Source of the DNA: Campylorhamphus procurvoides
Lineage: Eukaryota; Chordata; Aves; Passeriformes; Dendrocolaptidae
DNA: 64,000 bases
Reading direction: 5' to 3'
Assembly: GCA_013396655.1 (NCBI GenBank)
Contig: WBMV01004992.1
Coordinates: 1-64,000 of the forward strand
Positions 50,791-62,930 of the stretch are shown here, piece by piece. The notes beneath the pieces were generated by a model. It was given only the letters and a program-made list of their open reading frames with translations. It was not told the origin of the DNA and ran no database searches. Numbering within the stretch: position 1 is the first letter of the stretch; every line of letters begins with the position of its first letter. The translations under genes and the position numbers were made by a program.

Positions 50791-53059
50791 AACATTATCT
50801 TTCTTCAACTTAACCTGGTTAAATACAAAAAAATATTAAAAAGTAAATTAAAAATTGAAAGGCTTGCTACCTGGGAAAAGATTCAGGTTTCACAAGTAAT
50901 GAGTGGGAAGAAAAAAAATGTCTGATTTCTCTGCTGCTCATGGGTATTTTGATTGAATTTAACACATCTCAAGCTGCCAAAAGCCAATGCTACTCATATG
51001 AAGCAGCACTGCTTCTCCAATTAAAAAGTGGAAGCACAGCTGCTTCCAGGCAAGTGGAAAGGCAAGTTGGATTGAGTGGCAGCAAAAGAAGAGGAAAAAA
51101 AGAAATACATATGCTAATTTCTTTATAAGAAGTTTATTATTTGGTTGTTTTTGCAAGCAGTTGGCTGCTGCTGTGTGAGAAGCCAGGGCACAGGTGGAAT
51201 GGATATTACCATGTGTTACCAAAGGAAACACATAAATCTAAACACCTTCCTTGACCCCACCTTGTTTTCTTTTTAACATTTTTACCAGCTTGTAGGCTCA
51301 GCCTTGTTCCCTCTCTCTTGTCCTTTCCTGCTGGGAAAAATTGTATACATTGGACCCTTGTAGTTCACTTCTCAAGAGTGATAAGATTAACAAATTTCTT
51401 TTTGAGATACCTCAGGAATAAGACGTCTAGATGATGTATGTTCTTCCAACAGTGTTTGATCAAACATGGATGTTGTAAAAGAGTAATGTCCAATACAGCT
51501 GGAGTACTGGCATTTTCTCATCTTTCCTATTGAACTGATGTGCAGACTAGGTCTACTATTAGGTCATCTGTCAATGTTGTGATGCATATTGTACACAACA
51601 AGAGTTGTGAAAAGCAGTAAAACTGTCGTCATTGCATGACAGTACACAGAAATGCCTAACATCCAATATCAACCACATATAAAAATTTTGATTCTGACAT
51701 TATCATACCCATAAAAGGACATGGAAAGTAACCAGCTATCACACTCTTTCCCACTTTTTCTTCAGACCTGTGGCTTTAGGCAACATAAATAAATTAATTC
51801 TGAACCTTGAAAAGGAAACCTGCAAACAACTAAAGATGAATACAGACAAAAGAGTGAGAAATTCTCAGATTCAAGGATATGTTAGAATTTGCAAAGCACA
51901 AATTGCTCTGGATTTTCCCAAATATCCTAAAGTCATTACTGGGTCAAATTCTATATAAAAGCACACCTCTTGAAAGTATTTTGAAACCAGGTGTAAGTTT
52001 GAGAGTGCAGCTTAAGAGCTGAGGAATCATCAGGTAATTGCGAGTTGCCAAATCACTACATATTAACTAAGCCAAGCTATGCATGTGCTTTCCTTCTTCA
52101 CCAAACGTGAAATAGTTTGAAAAGGCTTAAAATAATCCCTATAACTTTGCACTCCTTGTGGCCTGTATACATAGAGTTTATTTATCTCTACTGACTTGTA
52201 GGTACTTGTGCTGCTTCCCAAAGGTGATTTTTAAACTATGTATATAAATAAGAAAATAAATCAAAGAACAAGATCTATATCAGATAATTTCTAGTGATGG
52301 AAGATGGACCAAGTCTTGTCCCACCCTACCTGGGTTCAAGGTGCAAGAAAGGATGCAATATATGCCCTTCCCCTAAATGAGCTGTCAGATGAACTGAACT
52401 TTCAAAACTGCTTAAATCACACAGGAACTTATGCTGCATTTTTAAAATGTGATATTAGTGTACAAGAGACAGGGTTTTCTAAGGCAATTTGGCATTTAAC
52501 ATTGTAGATGGATGTCAAGTGGGATATTCCAGAAATGCCCAAACCTCACTTAAATCAGTGGGGTTGAAGTCAGTCCCACTGAAATCAATATCCAATCCAT
52601 ATTCAAAGGTTACTTTGCAGTAACAGGCAACCTTTCCAATGGCTAAATGTGATATAGTTGAACCCTGCACCAATTGTCTTATGCCAGTGACTGTTAAACA
52701 AAATAATACAGAGTATTTAAAAAAGTTCACTGTCATCTACCTTTCAGATGTATCTGGACTATTCTGCTGGCAGGAACTGAGAACCAAGTATCAGAGAGCT
52801 TAGTGCTAGGCACAAGGCTAAAGCAAATAGTACTGCTGCCTTGTCAAATAGTGAAATTATTTGTTATTAATGTTAAAACTTAGACAAAATAACAACACAG
52901 TTCTCTTATAAGGAGGAGTAAAACAGCAACTCCAGCTCTGGGGCATTTTGCTGTAAGGAAAATCAACAACAAAAGATTTCTTCATAAGGTCTTATAAGGT
53001 CAAGAGAGTGAAAATGTCATTGCTGTTATTCCCTTTTGTCTATTAGATGCCTCTCACCA

Positions 53060-53125
53060 TAAAAAACCCCAAAACACCTCTATTAGAAAAACAAAACAAA
53101 ACAACCAGAAGCCAACCAAAAAACC
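53060..53125. repeat. A/C-rich low-complexity tract
   Basis: The tract is composed mainly of AAAAC/CCAAA units. It lies 220 bp before the poly-C assembly gap. No element boundary is visible. Confidence 0.75.
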
Positions 53126-53343
53126 TCTAGCAATATTTCTGTGTTTGTTACTTTAATTCTATTTCCATTTCGAAAATCAGATGAAAAAGAACAAGAACAA
53201 GATAACTGTACTGAACTAATTTATTGGTAAGTAATATATTTAAATGAGACTGGAACTGAGACTGGAATTATTTCAAACTTTAAACATCATTCTCGAAGAA
53301 GAATATGAGGAAAAACATAAAATAAATTGACACTTAACCCCCC

Positions 53344-53364
53344 NNNNNNNNNNNNNNNNNNNNN
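53344..53364. other. 21-N assembly gap inside a poly-C run
   Basis: Twenty-one Ns are flanked by six C on the left (53338-53343) and fourteen C on the right (53365-53378). The gap evidently interrupts a long C homopolymer (G on the other strand), the kind of sequence that short-read chemistry fails to read in birds. The true length is unknown; 21 may be an estimate or a placeholder. Confidence 0.98.
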
Positions 53365-53378
53365 CCCCCCCCCCCCCC

Positions 53379-56300
53379 AACGTTGTGGGTTTGGCTAGCA
53401 TTTTGAAATAACTAGGTTTTTCAGTTCACCTCCCTTGATACATGGTAACATTATTTTATTAGTAATAGGTTTTACTGATATAATTATTTTTATTTGTTGA
53501 AATGCCTAAGGTTTTCTTTGATCTGAACTGAAGTTCTGTCCATAAATTTTTAAATCTATTATCAAACTAAAAAAAAAAAGACACGGAACATCAAAACATT
53601 CTTATTCTTAGCTAGTTATTTGCAGGATAGAGCCAATAAAGTAATTTTTCAAAAAAATTTGTACACTATGAAAATCATTGCTCACAAATTTGAAGGCTTC
53701 ATTCTTAAGGCATCCTGTAGAAATGCTGTCTTGACAATGATTTACCTGAAGCAAACCCTTACAAGTAAATTTTTCAAAAGTACCTTGATGGAGTGATGAC
53801 CAAACTGCTGGACGGCAGGTTCTGTGCCTTCTTTCAGTTTATGGACCATCATTTTCAGGTAGAGAATTTTTACCAAGTTGAAAGCTCACTTTTGCAGATA
53901 TATATTGCATCTATTGGACTGTCAACAGGGCTTGCTAGAATTCTGACAGAGCCAAATGCAAACCTGGCTTAGGACTCACTCTTAGGAAGTAAAAGGATTT
54001 GCTGGTGAAGCTCCTCCTCCTTAGAGATCCCTCCACCACAGATATGATGGTTATTGACAAGTACCCCTCACCTGTCCCTTGCATGGAACAAACGATGCAG
54101 TTTCAACTAAGAACATGTTAGGGAATCTGTCTGTGTAAAAGTGTCAGAAAAAATAAATTATGCTACCAGCTCACACAGCTGTATTAAACAAAAGTTGTCA
54201 AGAGCAGATCTGGCTTGTGCAGAGCAGAGGATCATTGGAGGAGGGGCAGGGGAAGCTATTTGAGATAACTTAAGGTGAAACTAAGCAGACTTCAAGAGCT
54301 GTGAGCTGGTGCTAGGCAGAGCTGCATGTTTTTTCTCTCTGAAATGGGGAGCACTAAGGTTTTGTGCAACTTCATTAGTGCTGGGATTACTATCTGACCT
54401 TGCTCGCCAATCTGAAAGCAGACTCAGACCCTCACTGTTCATCATTACAGGCAAGGTGTTACCAGATTTAAATAGGTACCCTCAAAGGAAAAGAAGATCA
54501 GTACATCAAAGTATTATCTCTAGTTTATTTAATGTAGAATGGCCAAATGGCAGGCTTTTTCATGTGTGAGGTTAAAACTGTAAGCAATTATATCTGCACC
54601 ATTGTAACTGATACAGCCAAGCCTGTGTACTTACCAGAATCTCTTTCATCCTGTTTAGTTTATATGGCATTATCACCCCTAGGAGCTCACATTACTTTCA
54701 CAGCTTTCTAATGTTTTATAGACATATTTGGTCTCTAGGGATGAAACAAGGTACAGAAAAATAATAGGCAGTCCCATCTAGATAGGGGTATCTGCCTTTA
54801 TCTGCTGCTTTAGCTCTAACTGTGAAATATGGGCTATTTTTACAGCTTAAGAAAATATCTGCATCAAAGCAACGCAACAGTAAAGCAGCAAAAATACCAC
54901 ATAATTCCAAAGTCCTGCTAAGCCTGATCTGAGAAGGATACGCTAAAACAGAGCTAAAGAGAACACAACTAAAGATCTTCTGTGTGGTGTCTGACTGTGG
55001 GTTTATTGTTGTCCCATGGTTTGGGGAGACTGCAGAAAGCTAAGGTTATTCAATCTCCATTCTACCTAGCTCTGCAACCCAATCTGAGCAGTTCCCTTCA
55101 TTTCACTAGCCACCTGAAATATTACTAGCTTTCACTAAAAACTTCTTCAGGGCCAGCTGTGGTGCCTCCTTTCCCAAAGCCGTGTCCCTCCTGCAGTGTG
55201 AAAAGCAGCCTCTCCCTCCAGCTGTTCTGGCCCTACACTCTCCTTCAGGGACCATCCTTAAATGTAGGCTTAAATGCCTTCTCTGCAGGAGTGCTTCAAG
55301 GGAGTTTAGCAAACCAGGCTTGTGACACAGAGGGAGGAGCTGCGCAGAGCCCCAGGGGAGGGCACTCAGAGAGAGCGAGTAACTCCTCTGTTTTCCCAAG
55401 TGCTTTTTAACAGCGTTTCAGGTAGGACTGATGCTGTCTGGCAGCCAAAAAGGTTTTCTAGAGTAACTTTTCTTGTAATAAAATGGAAAATATTCAGGAG
55501 AGGAAAAGACAGGGGAGAAGGTGAAGTGTCTCCCGTGGTGAGTGATGTGTCAGCACCAAGTGACAGACCTGTTTGAGGTTTTATCCAGCATTGTAGAGGT
55601 TTTGTCTGAGAACTTTCAGCTGAGGACTTTGTTCTATGACACGGAGAAATCATTTGTTCATGGGAAAAATGGCAGAAAACAGGCAATGCTATTCAATATT
55701 TTGAAAATGTTCCCCTCACTGTCTTCTTGAGCCTGTATCTGACCCCAGCAACACCAAAGCCAAAATGGCTTTGGACTGTGGATGCCTTTGTTTTTTCTAT
55801 ACAGATGAATGTGAAGTTATTCCACTTCAGTGTGTATAATTTGTCTGTTCTAGGACCTCTGTGGGACAAAGCTGCTTATTGGTCTCTGTTCTTCTCAACT
55901 GAGCTTAGTGGGACACTTGATTTTCATTCTCCTTTGCCTACCTCTCAGAAGGCGCTGTGATTTCAGGAATTGTGTCCAGGAGGCTGAAGACCTATCCAGA
56001 GAAGATAGTGCAAACAGAAGCCTGCTGTGATTTGTGGTGTGGAGCACTTGTGGCTGTGGGACCTCTCAGGATGCTTGGTGTCTTGCTTTATGCCGTGCAG
56101 TGTTCAGTCCCAGCTGAGGACCAGAAAAGATCCTCACTTGTGCAAAACCATCAAGCGAGTACTTGCACCTTCATTTCACAGCTAGTTTCCACACTCCCAG
56201 AAACTGCAGGGTAAGCTGAAAGGAACTACAGAGTCTATCCACTGTTTGAAATGTACAGACTTCTGTATGACAGTGCCAATGAGCAGTTCTCTTAAGACAC

Positions 56301-58011
56301 AAATTAAATGCAATGGGTTCTGCAGCTCATCTATTAAGCTACATTTGAGTTTGGGCCTCCTGGGAGCTGGGTGGCTGTATGCTATTCAGAAAGGGAACCT
56401 GCTGTCATAGCCAATGGATATCAAGGTGTTCACCATTACATAAACATAAAGGTGTTCTTTATGGGTTTAGGACTTAAAATCAAAATAGTGACATCTCCTG
56501 TATTATAAGTTCCTTTTTTTTCTTTTTTTTTTTAATTTTAAATTTCGCCTACATAAATTTCGGCATACAATGGAAATATACTTTTAATTGTCTAATTAAA
56601 TTGAAGCCAGCTCTGTGGGGGTGGAGGGTAGTCCCCATTAGCTATGTTAAATACTTTGAATAAGAATGCAGTGCTCCCCTACCTCACAGTAGCACCTCTC
56701 ATGCCAACAGGCATCAACACTGAACAATATTATAGCTGGAAATACAGAGTCTCTCTGAACAGTATGAAAGCTAGAGGATCTAAACATATAGTAAACCAGG
56801 GATTAGCAAATATAAAAACTAGGTGGATCAGCACACAAATCTATGGATGGTTTTGTAAAGGAAGGTGTTGAGTTGTGCCTTCAAGAAAAGCAATTGTGGA
56901 AAAAAACCCCAACCTTCTATGATATGCCTTGAAAAGCCTTTCAGTCTTGAAAAGAGAATTATTGTCATTAAAAGGAAGGAAAAAAGAAGGGGGTTTTTTT
57001 CAATTTAAAGGTAACAATGTGCTCTGTAGAAATGGTGATGCAAGACATGTACCAATTAAAAAGTGTTCTCAGGAGCATTTCTCAGAAGTGATATGTCTCC
57101 CACGTGTTGTATATAGGAGATTGATTGGCATGGCCTACCTTTTTTCCTCAGGATTATTGACCATGCAACTTGTAACGCAAGCCAACACTCCTGCAGCACA
57201 CCTTAGCCCTCTGATTTCTCGAGACAGGAGAAATTAATCTTGCTACACACCTCTATAGGGGAAAATTCATCTCTCAGTCGCATTATTTTAAATGTGATGA
57301 TAAGTAGAGTCACAGCAACTCAGACTGCTCCAGAAGGCACTGGATGGGAGGTGGGAAACAGGAAATGTTTTTCAACAATGAACAAAAGAACTAAGATGTT
57401 ACAGACCTAAAAGCCTGTATTCTTATTCTACTGCAATAGTTTAATACCATTAACAGGTAAGCACTGAAAATCCAAATCTTCTTTCTTGTGGCCAAATCTG
57501 GAAGCATATAAGGTAAAGTAAGTGGCAAAATTGATACTCATATTGAATAGAGTGGAGAAAAGCGGATTTTTCAGGAGCCTAAGAGAGCCATAACACAAGG
57601 GTATCCATTTAAAAAAACAGTTTCTTAAGGACCATGGGACTTAATGCACAAAAATCTGCTTCTTTCTTATGAACGCTAGCTCAATGCATGGACAGCAAAG
57701 TGGCACGTGACTCTTTCATGCTGGGTTTTACATTATTTTTTTTTTTAATTTCACTTAAGTTCCTAATAAATTTTAGGATAAAGTTACACCTCACCACCTA
57801 AAACAAGTTAGTTACAGACCTGTGTTTAATGGTAATCTCCTTCTTTCCTTCACCTTCTCTCCTCTCCTTTTTCTTGCACAATCTCTCAAAGTCATCCCTG
57901 TGCTGGGCTAGTTCAGTTCACCAGCTGAGGTGACCGAAAAAAGTGACAATTCTCCTGCTGGCTTCACAAGTTGAACAGGTGAAAGGCCTGATGAGCACCA
58001 GCCATGGCCCA
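53379..58011. other. Non-coding unique DNA
   Basis: No gene is supported. The region 55150-55560 is richer in GC and in longer frames than its surroundings and contains a splice-donor-like word (TTTCAG/GTAGGA near 55420), but no frame on either strand resembles a known protein. A T-rich tract occupies 56513-56540. Confidence 0.55.
56513..56540. repeat. T-rich tract
   Basis: Two long T runs are interrupted by single C residues, followed by AATTTTAAATTT. It could be an antisense poly-A remnant, but no retroposed sequence is identifiable next to it. Confidence 0.8.
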
Positions 58012-58156
58012 GGCAAAGAAAAGCTCAGTTGGTTAGATCATAGTGCTAAAAACGTCAAGGTTGTGGGTTGTGAGTTTGATCCCCAGCCATTTACTTAAGA
58101 GCTGGACTTGATGACCCTTGTGGGTCCCTTCCAAATCAGAATATTCTGTGATTCTG
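58012..58156 (+). mobile_element. tRNA-Ile/CR1 chimeric SINE (TguSINE1-like)
   Basis: This is a second copy of the songbird tRNA-Ile/CR1 SINE, in plus orientation. The A box AAGCTCAGTTGG is at 58021-58032 and a B-box form, AGTTTGATCC, at 58073-58082. The intervening text (CATAGTGCTAAAAACGTCAAGG) follows the tRNA-Ile anticodon arm. The CR1-derived tail includes TGGACTTGATGACCCTTG, GGGTCCCTTCC and the terminus ATTCTGTGATTCTG at 58143-58156. Just before the B box the words TTGTGGGT and TGTGAGTT stand in tandem, a small duplication absent from the other copy, which would distort any tRNA fold. It is not a functional tRNA gene. The head boundary near 58012 is approximate and no target-site duplication is evident. 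Confidence 0.9.
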
Positions 58157-59821
58157 AGCCTGACCGAGAGAGGAGCGGGCAAAAAACAGGACCTCCCTCT
58201 TGGCAGCAGTGAGTTGTTAAACTACCCCAGCTTCACTGTCAGAGAAAGGAACGTAAAAAAGGGCAAAGGAAACAAACCAGCAGCAAGGTTTTAAAGGTGG
58301 TGGTGGTGGGAACATGCTGACAGGGGAAGACAGACCTGGCTGGGTTATGATGACCTGTTGTTTTTCACCCTGATTCTTGCACTGGGATGCAGAAAGAGCT
58401 GCTGAGAGCTGCAGCCTCAGAGGGAGCTGAAAAAGGAGAGGAGGGAGAGAGGAGAAAGCAGGAGAGTCTACTCTGGTAGCACTGATTCTGGACAGTTTTT
58501 CATATCCTTTGATAAGGAAAATAGCCTTTCTAGGAAAACACAGAGCTTTTGATATTTGATGAAAGTTCTTATGAATATTTTGATATTTCACCCTACCAGT
58601 GACTACTATTTCCAGAAAATGTCTTATGGGAAGCAGAATAAAGCAACTTTTAGATCAATCATCATCATATTTCAAGCACTGCTAGCTAACAGGATTCTCA
58701 AGTTACTAAAATTTTTCCTCTGGCTAATATAGAGCCTATTAGTGAAGTATTGTATTATTTGTCAAAAACGCTTTATAACACTGTCCATGTTTACCTACAT
58801 GATCTACAAAACTACAGACAGCAGTTTGCTTGCAAGATACATATTTAAATGCTATTCTGTTGCTCACAGCCTGGGAAAATGGTTTAAACAAAGTCTTGCA
58901 AAGGCAGACACAATTAACCATTCAGAATCTGAGCAAGATTTGGGTGAGGTCATGAGATGGTTCGTACTGTTGCTTCCAGTAACAGCACTATGTAGATGTG
59001 CTTGCAACAGTTGCCTCTGGAATATCTTCATTCTCTACCTACTTTCCCTTCATGCTCATCTGTTTTTCTGAAACGTGGTGTGTAGAATACTACCAGAATG
59101 GAAAGTAAGACCAATATTCACAATATAAATATTTATTCTTCAATCCAACCATTCCCCACTCTAAGCTTGTGTACTTTTATTAGACTTGACCTTCTCTCTG
59201 CACTGCTGTTTGAAAAAAAATGCAACCACACTTACATCTTTGTTGTTTGTTGTTGTTTTGCATATTGCCTCTCAGCTTTTGCTTAGACATAAAAGGCAAT
59301 GTGTAGCAAACATTTCACAGGGGCTATTGCAACTGCAACACCAAAATAAAAAGCAAAGGAGAAATACAAGGTTATAAACACTTAAAGCTTTTCGGAATGT
59401 TCTTAAGATTTACAGCAGGAAATAAGCATGACTGATCAAATTATTTGGGCACTGTCACTTAGCATGAAAATACATGACTTTTAGTTGTCTTGTTTGCTAG
59501 TAGAAAGGATTCAGTATGGTCTGGAAAGAATAAAACATAGAAGAGAATGTGGGAAAACAAGGTTTAGCCCATGACTTCCTTACAGGACTGTGCTCAACCA
59601 AGGATTGGTCACTCCAGGATTTTTTTCAAAAGTAACCAGTTCAGAGAATACCTTTTTTTCTGAAACAGAAGAAGAGAGAATGAAAATGCCACTTCATCAG
59701 ACTAATTGCACCACTCTGTTGAAAAAGGGACAACTGCAACACAGCCCCTGCTCTGATTAGTGTTAAAATTGTAATGGATCTTAAGTAATTATTAAGGAAT
59801 TATCATAAGAGAGTATAATTA

Positions 59822-59845
59822 ATACCTATTATTTGTAATAGGTAT
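59822..59845. repeat. Perfect 10-bp inverted repeat (hairpin)
   Basis: ATACCTATTA (59822-59831) and TAATAGGTAT (59836-59845) are exact reverse complements around the loop TTTG. The AT-rich arms make the structure weak. No flanking element is recognised. Confidence 0.9.
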
Positions 59846-60737
59846 CAAGCATGTGGATGCATTTGGGAAGATGAAATCATCAATCAGGGGAAAAATTCAG
59901 ATTTTGTTATCTAAGTATCCAAATGAATCATTAAACCCTTTCAAATTCAGGTGTCACACCTAGTCAGTTTCTAGGGCATAGTTATGCATTTTGTTCTATA
60001 TTCTGATGCCATACAAAAGAGAAGCTTTACTGAGCATAATCAGCACTTCAACATGGCCTCACCTGACCCATCTGGGGGTGGCAGAGGCACCCATCGTGTG
60101 TCCCTGACTGCCAGGCTGGTGGGAGCTGGCTGGGGGTCAAGTGCCTCCTGCCTGGAGCACAGGATGGGGACTTGTGTTCAGATCTGGGGACATCCAATTT
60201 AGGCACAAAAAACCGAAGCTCTTCATATCTAACCAGGACTAACATGGACAAAACCACTCTTAGAGACAGCTGAGCCAGTTTATTCCCCAGTCCTAACCTG
60301 ATCCATGGGACACTCCAACAAAAGATAGAATGTTTATATTTTCTTTAATATAAGACCTTTTTTTGTAGCAATTCATGAGAAAAAATTGTTGGTGATTTGC
60401 TTTTGATTAAACATTACAACATCAAAAAACATTGATGAAGTCTCAGTATTACAGGACAAATACCTTAATCATTCTCAGCTTTGGATGGCAAGTCATATGA
60501 AAGAGTTATTGCAAATTCAGCAGCTATAGTGATGAGTGATATTGAATTCTGTGATTTTTTTGTCTTTTCAAGCCTGATAAAACCTGTGGCTTCATTCAAA
60601 GTTTGATTTCTGGCTCTCTTGGATGGGCCAAGTGCTGTTTCAGAGGAATGCAAGGCACCCTCTCATGGGCCAGGTGTTTCCCAGGGGCCTGTGAGGAGCA
60701 CCAAAGGGTGACTGCAACTCAGCAAGTTTTCAGCTTG

Positions 60738-60770
60738 GAAAAACAAAACAAAACACAAAACAAAACAAAG
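60738..60770. repeat. (CAAAA)n simple repeat
   Basis: Five imperfect CAAAA units. An ordinary low-complexity tract. Confidence 0.85.
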
Positions 60771-62877
60771 TAGTTGTTTCAATTCAGTCCCTTTTCATGA
60801 TGCAGATTTATTATCTTCTGTATGTCTGTGACAAATCCACCAAAAAACCAAAACATTTATGACACCAGTAAAGTCAAGACTGAAACTTTTTCAAAACCAG
60901 TAGTCACACCAGTAATGTTTTCCATTTAAATTTTGATACTATGATTGCAGAGATATTACAAATGGCCAACTCCTCCTTTTTCATGTGGTTATGAATAAAG
61001 CATGTTCTTTTCAAGTAGCATGAAAACAGACTTCAGAAGTAAATTAATCTGGACATATTAAATGATAGATCTTATTTATTCACATATTACCTCTTTTCTT
61101 GAGGTCCAACTTTTGTGAGACTGAAAGATTAAAAATAATTCACATATATAGAATAGCTGAGTTGTTTTAAAGCTTGAGAATTATTATTTTTGCCTGTCTC
61201 CCCAGGTGCCTGGATTGAGCTGAGGTTTAGATTTTTCCTCAGAACTGTTGTAAAAAGTTAATTTAAGTGAACTGCTATATTTATGAACAAAGAGAGTTTT
61301 TACACTCAGTGACGTGGGTCATTAATTGGACATCTCATTCATCATAGACCCTTACCAGAGAAAATAAAGAACAAGAACAAAAACAGGACTCTAGTTCTCT
61401 AGTTTAAAAAAAAAAAAAGGTTTAAGGAATCTGCATTTAATCAAAACATGCAAAACAATCTCCAGATACTGTCTGGCAACAAATTTAGGATTTGCAGAGC
61501 TGAAGTGTTCATTTGCTTGGCTATAAATATTACATTGATGAAAGACAGTCCTAACTCTGTCTTCCACCACTTCACTTCTGATAGGGAAGTTAAGATTTTA
61601 TGTGTTTGCTTAGAAACCCATTAGATCTAACCTTTCCAGGAGAATTACAAAGGGGAATGATAAATGACCATGTATCAATTCAGGGGAGGGAGAGGTTTCA
61701 TCTGGGGTACTGCAGGGGTAAATACTCAGTCTAGGCATATTTGATATCATCATTCATGATGTAGCATATAAATGAAAATCAAAGATTATACTAAGGTGGG
61801 AAGAACTGCTAATGCTAGAGAGAAAAAAATATTTAATATGACATCAAGTGGTTAGGAAGAGGAGCAAGAAAATAAGATAAAGGCTGGAAAAATGCAAGAT
61901 GCTATACCTGTGGAAAAAAAACATCACTCCAAGGAGATATTTAGTGGGAGGAAAAAAAACCCAGAACAAAAGGCAATGATGCAAGAGGGCTGAGGTTGAG
62001 CAGAATATTAGATATATGCCTACAACAGGGAAAGACAACAACAACAAAAGCCAAATGAGCTGTTTTGCTTCCACAGGCCTTACCTCACAACTCTGGAATT
62101 AGTAAACCTTTTCCATATGAATTGGCAGCAAAAAGACATTTAGAGAAAGGAGATGATCTGTGAAGTGTGTGAACAGAGTTTTGCCTAAGTATAACCAAGC
62201 CAGAGGTTGCTGATTCTTGCTGACTTTCAGGTTCTGCAGCATCTTGGCAGAGAGATTTCCAGCTACCTATGCAAGCCTTGCCTCGGATGCCTTTATAAGC
62301 ACAAATGTGATGTCTGAAGAAGAAACCAAGAATCTGGGGTTAAATTTTTTTGCACAATGACCTCTTCACTACAGGGTTTAACCCTCAGTAAACACAGGAG
62401 AGAAAAATACTGAGCTTCATGCCAATAAAAAAATCACAGTTACAATCTCTGTTCTGTGGACTTTAGCAGTGCATTGGCTGTGCTAATTACTAATTTTAAT
62501 TTGGTCATCTATATTGGGCTAAACCAATATCTTTAGGGGTGAACACTATCAAACTGCAGTGTTTGGAAGTGAAGTTTGAATATTGTTTTGAATGTAACTT
62601 TTTGGGAAAATATGGAGCAATACAATGCAACTTTATACAGCACTTTACTACATAAAGCATAACATTTTCTGAAAGAAACCTCACACAACAAAGGACAGTA
62701 AATGACAAAAAAAATCCAAGAATTGGAGAAAAATAGTGCAAAACCATCTTTTAATTGGTGACACCAAATCTATAAACATCGCTATTGCAAATATTTACTA
62801 AAATCTGTGCATTTGCTGAGCAGAATATTTAGGATACACAAAACATTTTATCCTCCTTAGGATTAGTGGCTTCTATT

Positions 62878-62930
62878 AAAAAAAAAAACAAACAACAAAA
62901 AACAACCAAAACCCAAACAAACAAAAAAAC
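62878..62930. repeat. A/C-rich low-complexity tract
   Basis: A poly-A run followed by CAAA/CAAC/CCAAA units. No adjacent retroposed sequence can be recognised. Confidence 0.85.

Larger units (their letters stand above)
43086..53343. other. Non-coding unique DNA
   Basis: No gene is supported in this stretch of about 10 kb. It contains a possible MIR-like fragment (45370-45430), an AT dinucleotide-like tract at 50767-50790, poly-T runs near 46470 and 47150, and an A/C-rich tract at 53060-53125. Open frames such as 43550-43915 and 45336-45623 are short, lack motifs and overlap frames on the opposite strand. The region 44580-44780 is somewhat GC-richer but has no identifiable content. Confidence 0.6.

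Noticed and set aside
55150..55560. GC-richer segment with a splice-donor-like word considered as a first exon
   Set aside because: CpG density is not exceptional, no frame resembles a protein, and a single donor-like word is expected by chance.
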